DNA of 64,000 nucleotides from an uncultured Bacilli bacterium. Its GTDB lineage: Bacteria; Bacillota_I; Bacilli_A; RFN20; CAG-826. Below the pieces are notes generated by a model that saw only the letters and a program-made list of their open reading frames with translations, was not told the origin of the DNA and did no database searches. Position 1 is the first letter of the stretch, and the number at the start of each line of letters is the position of its first letter. The stretch is from assembly GCA_934140155.1 (NCBI GenBank), contig CAKPBC010000003.1, forward strand, positions 62,001 to 126,000. The letters run 5' to 3'. Position numbers and translations under genes: made by a program. Of the stretch, positions 32,445 to 42,088 are shown in pieces.

Positions 32445-34181
32445 ATGAAAAAAACAATTTTATCTTTTGTTATGTTTATGAGTTTAGGTTTAGTTAATAT
32501 AACTTCATCTAATGATTTAGTAGTGGCTAAAGCACAAAGTATTTCAACTATTGAAGAGACAAATACAAATCAATTTGAATATATGAATGTAGGAAATACA
32601 TTAAATACTTATACAGGTAAAGGAGTTAAAATTGCTGTTATTGATACGGGCATTAACGCTACTCATGAGGATTTTTATGATAGCGAAGGAAAATGTATAA
32701 TTTCTAATAAATCTGCTTATTTTTCTAGTAGTGATTCTTCTTCATTAAAGAAGCCTCATACTATGAATTTTAGTATGACTAATGGAAGAAATGATGTATC
32801 AAGTTATGAAGATTTACTAAATGGCTTAAGTGATTATAGTGGCGGACACGGCACCCATGTTGCTTCTATGATTTCTTCACAAATTAACGGCGTTGGATCA
32901 GTTGGTATTGCTCCAGATGCCGAATTAATATTTATTAAATGCGCTAATGAAAAAGGCGTATTTCCAAGTAGAAATTGGATTAATGGCGCTATCGAATATG
33001 CCATAGAAGTAGGCGCGGACATTATTAATTTATCAATTCAATCTTATGCGGTTAGTAATATTAAATATGGAACATCGACAAGTGGAACAGGATACACTGA
33101 TGCACCATCTGCGTACGCTAGTTCAATTAAAAAAGCGTGGGATAATGGAATAATTATTGTTTCTGCTGCAGGAAACTATAATACGGAATATGCTTCATAT
33201 CCTGCTAATAATGATAATGTCATTTGTGTCGGTGCTTTAGCGGATGGCTCTTTTAATTCAAAAGCTGCTTATTCAAATTATGGAAATGGCGGTACAAAAG
33301 CAGACGCTAATGGAAATCAAGTTGCATGTGGTGATATTGATTTGGTTGCTCCAGGCGGAGGATATGGTGCTAATGCAAAATCTAATAATTCTTATTCAGA
33401 TAGTAGTTGGGGTGGAACATCGTTTTCCTCTCCTTTAGTCGCTGGTGCTATTGCATTATATAAAGAAGCACACCCAGAAGCCACACAAAAAAGTATAATT
33501 AAAGCATTATATGACTCTTGTTATGCTTTAAACAATGAAAAATACTATGGTAATGGTCGACTTGATGTAACGAAATTTATATCGACACAAATTACTGAAC
33601 TAAATTATGTTAATGCCATTAAAGCAATTGATGACTTTAAGAATTCATTTAAAACGGTTAGAGAAAATCTAACGGATTTTACAAATATAACTGATGCATA
33701 CAATAATGCAGATGCCATTTATAAAACATTAGGCGATGAAGATAAAATTAAAGTAACAAATTATGGCTATTTAGATGCCGGATTAAATGTATATATGTTT
33801 TTAGATGATTTCTACTATAAAGAAGTAAGGACAAAAGATTCAAATAATGAATTATCTATATGTAATTATATTGCTAATAAAGATAATCAAACAGTCTTTA
33901 ATGAACAATATGAAATGTATATCACTAGTGAATTAGAAGAAGAACTTTTATCCTACACATTTGATGTAATAGGTAGTGATGGAAGTATTGTTTATATCGG
34001 AGATACTATTGCCTATATTCAAAATGCATTTAATAATGTTCAATCAAATAATGAAGATAATCATGTAGGAACTATAACTACAATTAATTCTAATTATGGA
34101 ACAATAATAATTGCTTTATCTATTTTTATGTTATCAGTTATTGGATACGTAGTCATAAAAAGACGTAAAAATATTCAATAA
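32445..34181 (+). CDS. Membrane-anchored subtilisin-like serine protease (S8)
   Basis: The 578-residue protein has a signal peptide (about 1-30, cleavage near AKA-QS) and a subtilase domain. Its triad is Asp67 (VIDTGINATHED), His135 (GGHGTHVASM) and Ser326 (GGTSFSSPLVAGA). A helical region (about 380-545) follows, and a C-terminal membrane anchor IIIALSIFMLSVIGYVVI ends in RRKNIQ. The basic end resembles a sortase-signal tail, but no LPxTG is seen. It lacks a long propeptide. It acts outside the cell, anchored at the membrane. The ATG at 32445 is chosen for the signal peptide. Confidence 0.9.
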   Translation: MKKTILSFVMFMSLGLVNITSSNDLVVAKAQSISTIEETNTNQFEYMNVGNTLNTYTGKGVKIAVIDTGINATHEDFYDSEGKCIISNKSAYFSSSDSSSLKKPHTMNFSMTNGRNDVSSYEDLLNGLSDYSGGHGTHVASMISSQINGVGSVGIAPDAELIFIKCANEKGVFPSRNWINGAIEYAIEVGADIINLSIQSYAVSNIKYGTSTSGTGYTDAPSAYASSIKKAWDNGIIIVSAAGNYNTEYASYPANNDNVICVGALADGSFNSKAAYSNYGNGGTKADANGNQVACGDIDLVAPGGGYGANAKSNNSYSDSSWGGTSFSSPLVAGAIALYKEAHPEATQKSIIKALYDSCYALNNEKYYGNGRLDVTKFISTQITELNYVNAIKAIDDFKNSFKTVRENLTDFTNITDAYNNADAIYKTLGDEDKIKVTNYGYLDAGLNVYMFLDDFYYKEVRTKDSNNELSICNYIANKDNQTVFNEQYEMYITSELEEELLSYTFDVIGSDGSIVYIGDTIAYIQNAFNNVQSNNEDNHVGTITTINSNYGTIIIALSIFMLSVIGYVVIKRRKNIQ

Positions 34182-34255
34182 TAGTTTTTCCTAGTTTCAT
34201 TATTTAATAATTTTATGTATAATAATTAATAGTTTCTTTGTGGAGGTGGATGAAA

Positions 34256-34681
34256 ATGCCAAAATGTCGTATTTGTGACGCTAAAGTAGATGCAAAAGCT
34301 AGCGTTTGTCCTGTATGCGGATGTCCAAATCCTTGCGATGGCAAATCAAGAACATCTGACTTAACAATGAATATATCCGATATGTTAGATACAGTTGATT
34401 TTCACTACAAAAGTAAGAAAAAAGCTGCATTATTTACAATGTTTTTAGATATAGTTGGTGTCGGTCGTCGCTATTTAGGCTATAACACAAGTTCTTGGAT
34501 TCTAACTGCAGTCAATGTTGTTATTTTAATCGCTACATACTTTGTTGCTAATGCTATTCACTTAGATGTCTTATTAGCGTATGTAGGAATAATTGCTTTA
34601 ATGTTTGCTATTAATATAATTCGTGGATTAGTAATTTTATTAACTAATTCTACGGACGCTAACGGAGATGAATTAGAATAG
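34256..34681 (+). CDS. Zinc-ribbon protein with TM2-like membrane domain
   Basis: The 141-residue protein has two CxxC pairs at the N-terminus (CRICDAKVDAKASVCPVCG), a zinc ribbon. A TM2-like part follows (FTMFLDIVGVGRRYLGYNTSS) with three hydrophobic segments. Such proteins are frequent in Bacillota and of unknown role. The start at 34256 gives a 9-nt spacing to GGAGG; an ATG at 34250 is too close. It overlaps rsmE by one base. Confidence 0.7.
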   Translation: MPKCRICDAKVDAKASVCPVCGCPNPCDGKSRTSDLTMNISDMLDTVDFHYKSKKKAALFTMFLDIVGVGRRYLGYNTSSWILTAVNVVILIATYFVANAIHLDVLLAYVGIIALMFAINIIRGLVILLTNSTDANGDELE

Positions 34682-35397
34682 TGCAACGCTATTTTGTTAC
34701 TGGTAATATTGAAAACATCACTTTTTATGAAAGTGATATTTTTCATATTGAACGTGTAATGCGTTTTCGTGAAGGTGATGAAATTGAAGTTGTTTTAAAT
34801 GGACATATCTACTTAGCTAAATTAATTAGTTTTAAACCAATTAAAGTTAGTATTATAAGTGAAATATTTGAAAATCGTGAATTAAGTGCGCATATTACTT
34901 TACTATATTGTTTACCTAAAGGCGATAAGTTAGATTTAGTTATTCAAAAAGCTACAGAAATTGGTGTCAACAAAATTATCGGAGTAATATCAAAACGAGT
35001 TGTGGTACGTATTGATCAAAAAGATAAAGAAAAGAAGTTAATACGCTATAACAAAATCATTAAAGAAGCTAGTGAACAATCAAAACGTAATGTAATGCCT
35101 ATTTTTGAAGATATTATTGATTATAAAGATATTAAAAAATATTTAGGTAAACATAATTATATTGCTTATGAGAAAGAATCATTAAATAATAATAGTTTAA
35201 TGGAAAAATTAAGTGAAATTAAAGACAATGAAGATATTACTATTTTAGTTGGCGCAGAAGGCGGATTTGAAGAGAGCGAAGTTAATTACGCTAACGAAGT
35301 TGGATTTAAAAATGTTTCATTAGGTAAACTCATTTTACGCAGTGAAACTGCAGCGATATATTTCTTGAGTGTTTTATCTTTTATGCTAAATAGGTGA
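34681..35397 (+). CDS. rsmE: 16S rRNA m3U1498 methyltransferase RsmE
   Basis: The 238-residue SPOUT enzyme has an N-terminal PUA-like part (HIERVMRFREGDEIEVV) and the SPOUT knot with LVGAEGGFEESEV and SLGKLILRSETAAIYFLSVL, the family signature. It methylates U1498 of 16S rRNA using SAM. It starts with GTG overlapping the preceding TAG stop. In Bacilli it normally follows dnaJ-prmA; here about 7.5 kb of other genes lie between and prmA is absent from this place. Confidence 0.95.
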   Translation: MQRYFVTGNIENITFYESDIFHIERVMRFREGDEIEVVLNGHIYLAKLISFKPIKVSIISEIFENRELSAHITLLYCLPKGDKLDLVIQKATEIGVNKIIGVISKRVVVRIDQKDKEKKLIRYNKIIKEASEQSKRNVMPIFEDIIDYKDIKKYLGKHNYIAYEKESLNNNSLMEKLSEIKDNEDITILVGAEGGFEESEVNYANEVGFKNVSLGKLILRSETAAIYFLSVLSFMLNR

Positions 35398-35402
35398 GCT
35401 TT

Positions 35403-36185
35403 ATGAAAGTATTACATGAATTAGAGAGAGTTAGTAAACATAGAAAAAAATCTCGTAGTTTGGAATATATATTTTTTAAAGAAAATGAATATATTCTAAA
35501 AAAATATCCATTTATCGCAAAAATAATCACTAAAGATAAAAAATTTTATAAAACACAAGCTAATATTATTATTCGCGGATTACTTAACAAAGAAATTATT
35601 GATAAAGAAATTATTAATTACAAAAATAAATGTATAGAAAAGAATAAAATACCTAATGCCAATGAATTAAAAAACGCTATTAACGATGCAATTGTGGATT
35701 TACCATATTTTAGTGATAAGAATGGACATCGCATTTATATGCCGTTTTTTTCGAAAGCATTAAATGTAATTTATGTTGATGAACCTATTAAATTATTAAA
35801 TTACCCTTATGATGAATTAATTGATGATTTTTCAGCAAGCATAATTGATGCTTTTGAAGTTTATAATTATGAATTATATAATTCGTTTTTCTCTTATATG
35901 GTAGAAATAATAGGTGATAATACCTCAAAAGCATTTTTTAATGTTAATGACTATAACATTTATGTTATTGATAAACAAGGTCGTTTAGATTTAATTATTT
36001 ATACATTTGATAAATACTTATCAGAAATTAATGTTACAGATTTTATGAAACGCGCTACTAAATTAATGAAAGTATTTTATAAAAATGATTGTTTACGATT
36101 TATTGATGCCTTATATGAAGAGAAATTCATATCACAAAAGGTATATAAGAATATTTTAGGGAAGGTGAAAAACGATGAAGTATAA
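35403..36185 (+). CDS. Conserved-position hypothetical protein between rsmE and mtaB
   Basis: The 260-residue soluble protein has no signal peptide and no recognised motif. It is Lys/Ile/Asn rich, with a central LPYFSDKNGHRIYMPFFSKALNVIYVDEPI stretch. It starts 5 nt after the rsmE stop (RBS TAGGTGAG) and its end overlaps mtaB by 11 nt, so it belongs to a RNA-modification operon. No function assigned. Confidence 0.6.
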   Translation: MKVLHELERVSKHRKKSRSLEYIFFKENEYILKKYPFIAKIITKDKKFYKTQANIIIRGLLNKEIIDKEIINYKNKCIEKNKIPNANELKNAINDAIVDLPYFSDKNGHRIYMPFFSKALNVIYVDEPIKLLNYPYDELIDDFSASIIDAFEVYNYELYNSFFSYMVEIIGDNTSKAFFNVNDYNIYVIDKQGRLDLIIYTFDKYLSEINVTDFMKRATKLMKVFYKNDCLRFIDALYEEKFISQKVYKNILGKVKNDEV

Positions 36186-37434
36186 GGTTGTTACACTAGG
36201 TTGCAAAGTTAATACTTATGAATCTGAAGCTTTAAAAACTTTATTTGATAAAAAAAGATATACTAACGATGAAGAAAACCCTGATGTTGTTGTTATTAAC
36301 ACATGCTCAGTTACTTCCACTAGCGACCAAAAATGTCGTCAAAAAATTCGAAGTTTAATTAAAGCCCATCCTAACGCTGTTATGGTTGTTATGGGATGTT
36401 ACGCTCAAGTTGGTTTTAAAGTAATTAGTGAAATACCAGGAGTTAATATTATTGTTGGAACTAATAATCGTCATTTAATTCCAGAATTAGTGGATAAGTA
36501 TTTATTTGACCATAAACAAATTAATATTGTTGAAGAAGCCAAAAGAGATTTTAAATATGAAAGTTTAAGTGTTACATCATATTATGAAAACACGCGTGCT
36601 TTTTTAAAAATTCAAGATGGCTGTGATAATTTTTGCTCATATTGTATTATTCCTTATGCGCGCGGGAAAATGCGCTCTAGAAATAAAAACGAAGTATTAA
36701 AAGAAGTAAGTCAATTACTTGATAACGGCTTTAAAGAAATTGTTTTAACTGGTATTCATACAGCAGGATATGGAAAAGAATTCCCAGATTATAAATTCCA
36801 TGATTTAGTGCGTGATATCTTACAAGATAAGCGTCTTAAAAGATTAAGAATATCTTCCATAGAAGAAAGTGAAATAACTCCAGAACTAATTGATTTATTT
36901 AAAGAATATGATGCTTTAGCGCGTCACTTACATATTCCTCTTCAATCAGGTTCAGATAGCGTTTTAAAAAGAATGAACCGTAAATATGACGCTACATCAT
37001 TTTGGTATAAGATTGCCGGCATTAAAGCCTCTGTACCAGATATTGCAATAACTACGGATATCATTGTTGGATTCCCAGGCGAAACAGAAGAAGAATTTGA
37101 AGAAACAATGAAATTATCGGAACAATGTGGATTTGCTAAAATTCACGTATTCCCTTATTCCCCACGCGAAGGAACACCAGCAGCCAAAATGAAAAATCAA
37201 GTTCCACCAGATATTAAGAAAGGTCGGGTCAAACGCTTGATATCATTATCAAACAAATTAGAAAATGCTTATCAAAAGAAATTTGAAGGTAAGACATTAT
37301 CAGTAATATTTGAAGAATATGATCCAACACTTGATATGTACAAAGGTCATAGTTCTAATTATTTATTAGTTTATAAAAAGTCTGATGTTAATTTACATAA
37401 TCAAATGATTGATGTTGAATATCATAAAATTTGA
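36175..37434 (+). CDS. mtaB: tRNA t6A37 methylthiotransferase MtaB
   Basis: The 419-residue protein starts with the UPF0004 domain (TLGCKVNTYESEAL with Cys10, NTCSVTS, GCYAQVG). The radical-SAM domain follows, with CDNFCSYCIIPYARG holding the CxxxCxxC cluster site, and then a TRAM-like end. The N-terminal motif CKVNTYES is typical of MtaB rather than MiaB. It adds a methylthio group to t6A at position 37 of Lys-decoding tRNA. Confidence 0.95.
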   Translation: MKYKVVTLGCKVNTYESEALKTLFDKKRYTNDEENPDVVVINTCSVTSTSDQKCRQKIRSLIKAHPNAVMVVMGCYAQVGFKVISEIPGVNIIVGTNNRHLIPELVDKYLFDHKQINIVEEAKRDFKYESLSVTSYYENTRAFLKIQDGCDNFCSYCIIPYARGKMRSRNKNEVLKEVSQLLDNGFKEIVLTGIHTAGYGKEFPDYKFHDLVRDILQDKRLKRLRISSIEESEITPELIDLFKEYDALARHLHIPLQSGSDSVLKRMNRKYDATSFWYKIAGIKASVPDIAITTDIIVGFPGETEEEFEETMKLSEQCGFAKIHVFPYSPREGTPAAKMKNQVPPDIKKGRVKRLISLSNKLENAYQKKFEGKTLSVIFEEYDPTLDMYKGHSSNYLLVYKKSDVNLHNQMIDVEYHKI

Positions 37435-37568
37435 CACTGTAAAACAAAATAATACGATTAAATCAACGCTTTTGTAAAAATACTATAATTTTTTAAAAAA
37501 TATTATTGATATTAGTGACCTTAAAACTTATAATATCAACGTTGATAACAAAACTAGGAGGTGTACTT

Positions 37569-37766
37569 ATGGCTGTACCATTTAGAAGAACTTCAAAAAC
37601 TTCCAAAAGAATGCGTAGAACACATTTCAAATTAGCAGTAGAAGGTATTGCAAATTGTCCAAAATGTGGCGCAATGATTAAATCTCACCACGTATGTCCA
37701 AAATGTGGATATTATGATGGCAAGAGCGTTGTCGAAGTAAAATCAGAAAACAAGGAAGCTAAATAA
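37569..37766 (+). CDS. rpmF: 50S ribosomal protein L32
   Basis: The 65-residue protein starts MAVPFRRTSKTSKRMRR and has the zinc ribbon CPKCGAMIKSHHVCPKCG with four cysteines. RBS AGGAGGTG. It is a single gene bounded by a terminator. Confidence 0.97.
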   Translation: MAVPFRRTSKTSKRMRRTHFKLAVEGIANCPKCGAMIKSHHVCPKCGYYDGKSVVEVKSENKEAK

Positions 37767-37769
37767 TTG

Positions 37770-37796
37770 GTCTTGCATAACGCAGGACTTTTTATT
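37770..37796 (+). terminator. Rho-independent terminator of rpmF
   Basis: GTCTTGC / GCAGGAC stem (one G-U pair), 5-nt loop, then TTTTT. Confidence 0.75.
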
Positions 37797-37833
37797 TTGC
37801 TCATTTTTTGATAAAATCATTAAGGTGAGTTTT

Positions 37834-38625
37834 ATGAAATATGTGTTAGTAACAGGTGCTTATGGTGGCATGGGAAAAGCAACCATTAAATTATTAAAAG
37901 AAAAAGGTTATTTTGTTTTTGCACTTGATAAGAAAGTAGAAAAAAAAGAAGATAATATTTTGCCTATTCAATGCGATATAACAAGTGAACAAAGTATCTT
38001 ATTAGCATTTGAGCAAATTAAAAAAGTAACAAATGAACTATTTGCTATTATTCATTATGCAGGAATTTATATGCTTAATTCTTTAGTAGAAATGGAATAT
38101 GAAAAATTTGAAAAAATATTTAAAATTAATTTGTTTGGCGCTTTTTTAATTAATAAAACATTTTTACCTTTATTAAAAAATGGAAGTAAAATTATTATGA
38201 CCACCAGCGAATTAGCGCCTCTAGATCCGCTTCCTTTTACGGGAATATATGCTATTACTAAAAGTGCATTAGATAAATATGCTTATTCACTTCGTATGGA
38301 GTTACAATTATTAAATATTTCAGTTTCTACTTTGCGAGCAGGAGCGGTTAATACTGGGATGCTTAATGTCTCTATGAGCGAATTAGATGATTTTTGTAAT
38401 AACACAAAACTATATAACTATAATGCCAAAAGATTTAAGAATATTGTCAATAGTGTCGAAGCCAAAAAAGTATTACCAATTAAAGTTGCAAAAAAGAATT
38501 ATAAAATATTAAATAAGAAACATCCAAAATTTGCTTATAGCATTAATCGAAATAAGTTATTAATTTTATTAAATATCCTTCCAAAAAGACTACAATTTTG
38601 GATTATTAGAAAAATTTTAAAATAA
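37834..38625 (+). CDS. Short-chain dehydrogenase/reductase
   Basis: The 263-residue Rossmann enzyme has the cofactor motif TGAYGGMGKA (about 8-17), an acidic end of the second strand (ALDKK), catalytic Ser in MTTSELAPL and the YAITKSALDKY motif with catalytic Tyr and Lys. The last 60 residues are basic and hydrophobic, which may place it at the membrane. Substrate unknown. ATG 37834 after AAGGTGAG. Confidence 0.85.
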   Translation: MKYVLVTGAYGGMGKATIKLLKEKGYFVFALDKKVEKKEDNILPIQCDITSEQSILLAFEQIKKVTNELFAIIHYAGIYMLNSLVEMEYEKFEKIFKINLFGAFLINKTFLPLLKNGSKIIMTTSELAPLDPLPFTGIYAITKSALDKYAYSLRMELQLLNISVSTLRAGAVNTGMLNVSMSELDDFCNNTKLYNYNAKRFKNIVNSVEAKKVLPIKVAKKNYKILNKKHPKFAYSINRNKLLILLNILPKRLQFWIIRKILK

Positions 38626-38713
38626 ATACGATATAAAAGTCTTAAACACAAAACGCGTGCTAGATTTTAATGATTATTTCAAGTATAATTAAATTACGAA
38701 TCGAGGTTATATT

Positions 38714-39823
38714 ATGGCTAATTTTTTAGACGGAATTGAAAATTTAAAAAAAGGTGATTTTACCAAAGCAATAGAAATATTTGATGAATTATCAAAGCAA
38801 GGAGATTATCATTCATCTTATCAACTTGCACAAATGTATAATCAAGGAATTAATGTTAAGAAAGACTTAGAAACATCTGGTGAATATTTTGATGTTGCTT
38901 TTAAACAATTAAATGATGTAGAAGATAGTAATGAAAAACTATATTTACTTTCAACTTTCTATTTATATGGTTTAGGCACAGTTGCTAAAGATGAATTTAA
39001 AGCAGTTGAGTTATTGGAACGTGGCGCTAAAAACAAAGATATTAACTGCATGACTTTACTTGCTAATTGCTATCGTAATGGTATAGGAGCAGAAAAAGAT
39101 GATGAAAAAGCTTTTGAGTTAATAAAAGATTTGAAAGATAGCGGCCATCCAATCGCCACTAAAGTATATGCGGATTGTAAAATGTTTGGTAATGGTACTG
39201 AAGCAGATTATAAAGAAGCAGTTAAGTATTATGAAAAAGCATCTCAATTAGGTGATGTGTCTTCTTTATTTATGCTTGGCACTTTATATCATGAAGGTAA
39301 GGGTGTTGAAGTAGATGACAAGAAGTCTTTAGAATATTTCTTAGAAGCCGCTAAATACAAATATCCAGATGCTTTAAAGAATGCTGCTTATTTTTATGGA
39401 CATGGTATTGGTACAGAAAAAAATCCAAAATTAGAAGCTGACTTCATTAAACTTTATGCTGATACTGGTGCTGCAGATGGCATGTATTTATATGGAAATA
39501 TGTGTTTAGATATGAATCGTGGCTTATTTAAGTATGCAGAAGGTATCGATTATTTAAAACGCGCTACTCAATTAAAAGACCCACGCGCTACTCATTTAGT
39601 TGGTAGAATATATGAAACAGGATTATATGGAACTTTCAAAAATGAAAAAGTCGCATTTAATCACTATATTGTAAGTTATAACTTAGGTTATAAACCTGCA
39701 GCATTTGATGTATTGCGTTGCTTAAAAATGCATATTGGTGTTGAAGGTAATAACCAAAATAAAATTGAAGAATTTGAAAAAATTTGCGAAGAACTTCGTA
39801 ATTCGTCGAACGCCCGTGCCTAA
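38714..39823 (+). CDS. Sel1-like (TPR-type) repeat protein
   Basis: The 369-residue protein consists of about eight Sel1-like repeats, e.g. ASYQLAQMYNQGINVKKDLE-type units with the recurring pattern LGTLYHEGKGVEVDDKKSLEYF. There is no signal peptide, so it is cytoplasmic. Sel1 repeats mediate protein-protein contacts; the partner is unknown. Strongly helical throughout. Confidence 0.85.
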   Translation: MANFLDGIENLKKGDFTKAIEIFDELSKQGDYHSSYQLAQMYNQGINVKKDLETSGEYFDVAFKQLNDVEDSNEKLYLLSTFYLYGLGTVAKDEFKAVELLERGAKNKDINCMTLLANCYRNGIGAEKDDEKAFELIKDLKDSGHPIATKVYADCKMFGNGTEADYKEAVKYYEKASQLGDVSSLFMLGTLYHEGKGVEVDDKKSLEYFLEAAKYKYPDALKNAAYFYGHGIGTEKNPKLEADFIKLYADTGAADGMYLYGNMCLDMNRGLFKYAEGIDYLKRATQLKDPRATHLVGRIYETGLYGTFKNEKVAFNHYIVSYNLGYKPAAFDVLRCLKMHIGVEGNNQNKIEEFEKICEELRNSSNARA

Positions 39824-39880
39824 CTTATTTGTCTAAATATTGAAATTATGTTAAAATACTTTTAGGAGAGTTAAATAATT

Positions 39881-40516
39881 ATGAACTATAACAAATTAAT
39901 TGATCATACGATTTTAAAACCAGATGCTTCAATTGAAGACATCAAAAGAATTTGTAAAGAAGCAAAAGACTATAATTTTATGAGTGTATGTGTAAATCCT
40001 GCTTTTATTGATTTATGCAAAAATGAATTAAAAGGTAGTGATGTCAAAGTTTGCACTGTTATTGGTTTTCCTCTTGGTGCAACACTTCCACAAGCTAAAG
40101 CACTTGAAACTCGTGAAGCAGTATTTGAAGGTGCTGATGAAATTGATATGGTAATCAATATTACCATGTTAAAAGCTCATGAAGATGATTATGTTTATAA
40201 CGAAATTGAAAAAGTACGTAGATCTTGTATGGGCAAAGTTTTAAAAGTGATTATTGAAACTTGCTTATTGACAGATGAAGAAAAAGTTCGTGCTTGCTTA
40301 TTAACTAAAAAAGCGGGAGCGGATTTTGTTAAAACATCAACTGGTTTTTCAACTGGCGGAGCGACTGTTCATGATATTGAACTTATGCGTAAGACAGTTG
40401 GTCCAAATATGGGAGTTAAAGCATCTGGCGGCATTAGAACTCACGAAGATTTAGTAAAAATGGTCGAAGCTGGTGCAACGAGGATCGGAACTTCATCTGG
40501 CCCTAAAATTATTTAA
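39881..40516 (+). CDS. deoC: Deoxyribose-phosphate aldolase DeoC
   Basis: The 211-residue TIM-barrel enzyme has MNYNKLIDHTILKPDA at the start, GADEIDMVINI with the catalytic Asp region, VIETCLLTDEEK and ADFVKTSTGFSTGGAT, whose Lys forms the Schiff base. It splits 2-deoxyribose 5-phosphate into glyceraldehyde 3-phosphate and acetaldehyde in nucleoside salvage. The cdd gene further down belongs to the same pathway. Confidence 0.96.
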   Translation: MNYNKLIDHTILKPDASIEDIKRICKEAKDYNFMSVCVNPAFIDLCKNELKGSDVKVCTVIGFPLGATLPQAKALETREAVFEGADEIDMVINITMLKAHEDDYVYNEIEKVRRSCMGKVLKVIIETCLLTDEEKVRACLLTKKAGADFVKTSTGFSTGGATVHDIELMRKTVGPNMGVKASGGIRTHEDLVKMVEAGATRIGTSSGPKII

Positions 40517-40528
40517 TTGCTTACTTAT

Positions 40529-40556
40529 AAACTTCACTTAAAAGGTGGAGTTTTAT
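40529..40556 (+). terminator. Probable terminator of deoC
   Basis: AAACTTCAC (40529-40537) pairs with GTGGAGTTT (40545-40553, one G-U pair), followed by a short T-run. Confidence 0.6.
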
Positions 40557-40615
40557 TGTTTAATTGACCGAAATTTCGCTTAATTTCTATCATTTGTAAA
40601 TTGATAAAAAAATTA

Positions 40616-40643
40616 TTGCAATTAATAGGCAATATGCTATAAT
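40616..40643 (+). promoter_or_regulatory. Promoter of rpsU
   Basis: TTGCAA (40616-40621), 16-bp spacer, TATAAT (40638-40643). Confidence 0.6.
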
Positions 40644-40686
40644 TACTATGTTGTTTAGCCATCCGGCTTCAGAAGGAGGGAAAAAA

Positions 40687-40860
40687 ATGCCAAAAACAAT
40701 TGTACGCGATAATGAATCATTAGATGAAGCACTTCGCCGTTTTAAAAGACAAGTAAACAAGGCTGGTACTCTCGCTGAAGCTCGTAAACGCGAATTCTAC
40801 TTAAAACCTGGAATTAAACGCAAACTCAAATCTGAGCAAGCTCGTCGCAAATCTTATTAA
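40687..40860 (+). CDS. rpsU: 30S ribosomal protein S21
   Basis: The 57-residue protein MPKTIVRDNESLDEALRRFKR is typical S21 with a basic C-terminal tail (RRKSY). The ATG at 40687 has the RBS GAAGGAGGGA; an ATG 39 nt upstream in frame lies before that RBS and is not used. Confidence 0.97.
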   Translation: MPKTIVRDNESLDEALRRFKRQVNKAGTLAEARKREFYLKPGIKRKLKSEQARRKSY

Positions 40861-40866
40861 TCAAAT

Positions 40867-40896
40867 TGCACTATCTATTCGGTAGTGCTTTTTTTG
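40867..40896 (+). terminator. Rho-independent terminator of rpsU
   Basis: GCACTA / TAGTGC stem with a 9-nt loop and a run of seven T. Confidence 0.8.
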
Positions 40897-40939
40897 TTAT
40901 TTATGACTCATTTTATTCATATATTGAATTGGTGATAAA

Positions 40940-41137
40940 ATGATAGTAATTGATAAAAATGAAATTAAAGTTATTAACTATGAACGGCTTATATCAATAG
41001 ATGAAAAAGAACTTATCTTAATAATGAAAAAGACATTTGTTTATATTTATGGTCGTAATCTATTAATTAATTATTATGATAAATATGAATTAAGAATTAA
41101 AGGCATAATTGAAAAGGTTGAATATAAGTATGAATGA
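40940..41137 (+). CDS. yqfC: YqfC/YabP-family sporulation protein
   Basis: The 65-residue protein resembles the YabP/YqfC family: an N-terminal beta strand run (IEVINYERLISID-type), a central VYIYGRNLLINYYDKYELRIKG and a C-terminal end. The identification rests on this pattern and on its place directly before yqfD and after rpsU, as in Bacillus. YqfC is made in the mother cell and linked to SpoIVA-dependent coat work. It overlaps the yqfD start by 8 nt. Confidence 0.7.
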   Translation: MIVIDKNEIKVINYERLISIDEKELILIMKKTFVYIYGRNLLINYYDKYELRIKGIIEKVEYKYE

Positions 41138-42050
41138 ACGTACAGAGATTATTATTCATTATTATGATTCTATTTCTTTATTAGATAAAATTAGATTAGC
41201 TAATATTCCTGTTTATAAATTTAAAATTTTAGGTGATGATGATTATTTATTAACTATTGATATTTATAACGAAAAGCGCATTAAAAAATTAATAAAAGAT
41301 GTGGAAGTAGTTAAGCATTATGGATTATTTGGTCGCATTAAAAGACTATTTACTACTAAAATAACGCTTATTTCTTTATTAATATCAATGATTTTCTTTT
41401 TTGATATTACGAATCGAGTTTCTGATGTAAAAGTAGTTGGTACTAATCATACCCTTTCATCACGTATATTAGATTATAGTTCGGAATTAGGATTAAAAGA
41501 ATATATTTGTTTACCAAAATATGAAAAATTATTAGAAGTAGAAACATCCTTAAAAAATCAATTTGTTTCTTCTATTGACTTTTTAGAAGTTCGTTTAAAA
41601 GGAACAATTATTACCATTAAATATCAAACAAGAAAAGATACTATTACTGTACCAGAAAAAGAAGGATCAAAGTACGCTAGCAAAAATGGGATAATATCGC
41701 ATTTTGTTCTTAGTAGTGGGCAAAAAATGGTGGAAGAAAACCAATATGTTACTGCAGGAACTTTATTAGTATCTGATACCATAACGGACACAAAAGGAAA
41801 TGAAATTAAAATAGGAGCATATGGACAAGTATATGCTAAAACTTGGACGATCATTGAAGTTAAAGGTCAAAACATTAATGATAAAAGTGAAGCGTTTTTA
41901 TGTGCTTTACAAAAATCCAAAGAACTAATGTGTAAAGGATTTTATTTAGAAGAAAAGATTCTAGAAGAAAAAATATTGAAATTTGACTATAAAAATGGCG
42001 ATTATTTCTTAAAAATTCACTTTACTTGCTTAGAAGATATCGGAAATTGA
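41130..42050 (+). CDS. yqfD: Sporulation protein YqfD
   Basis: The 306-residue protein has a soluble N-terminal part, one membrane segment (about residues 76-92, ITLISLLISMIFFFDI) and a large outer domain. The stretch after the segment, ITNRVSDVKVVGTNHTLSSRIL, is typical of YqfD. In Bacillus YqfD is made in the mother cell during sporulation. It is shorter than the Bacillus protein (about 398). The ATG at 41130 lies within the yqfC end. Confidence 0.8.
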   Translation: MNERTEIIIHYYDSISLLDKIRLANIPVYKFKILGDDDYLLTIDIYNEKRIKKLIKDVEVVKHYGLFGRIKRLFTTKITLISLLISMIFFFDITNRVSDVKVVGTNHTLSSRILDYSSELGLKEYICLPKYEKLLEVETSLKNQFVSSIDFLEVRLKGTIITIKYQTRKDTITVPEKEGSKYASKNGIISHFVLSSGQKMVEENQYVTAGTLLVSDTITDTKGNEIKIGAYGQVYAKTWTIIEVKGQNINDKSEAFLCALQKSKELMCKGFYLEEKILEEKILKFDYKNGDYFLKIHFTCLEDIGN

Positions 42051-42088
42051 AAATTCTCTCTTTATATATATAATGAGGTGAAATTTTT

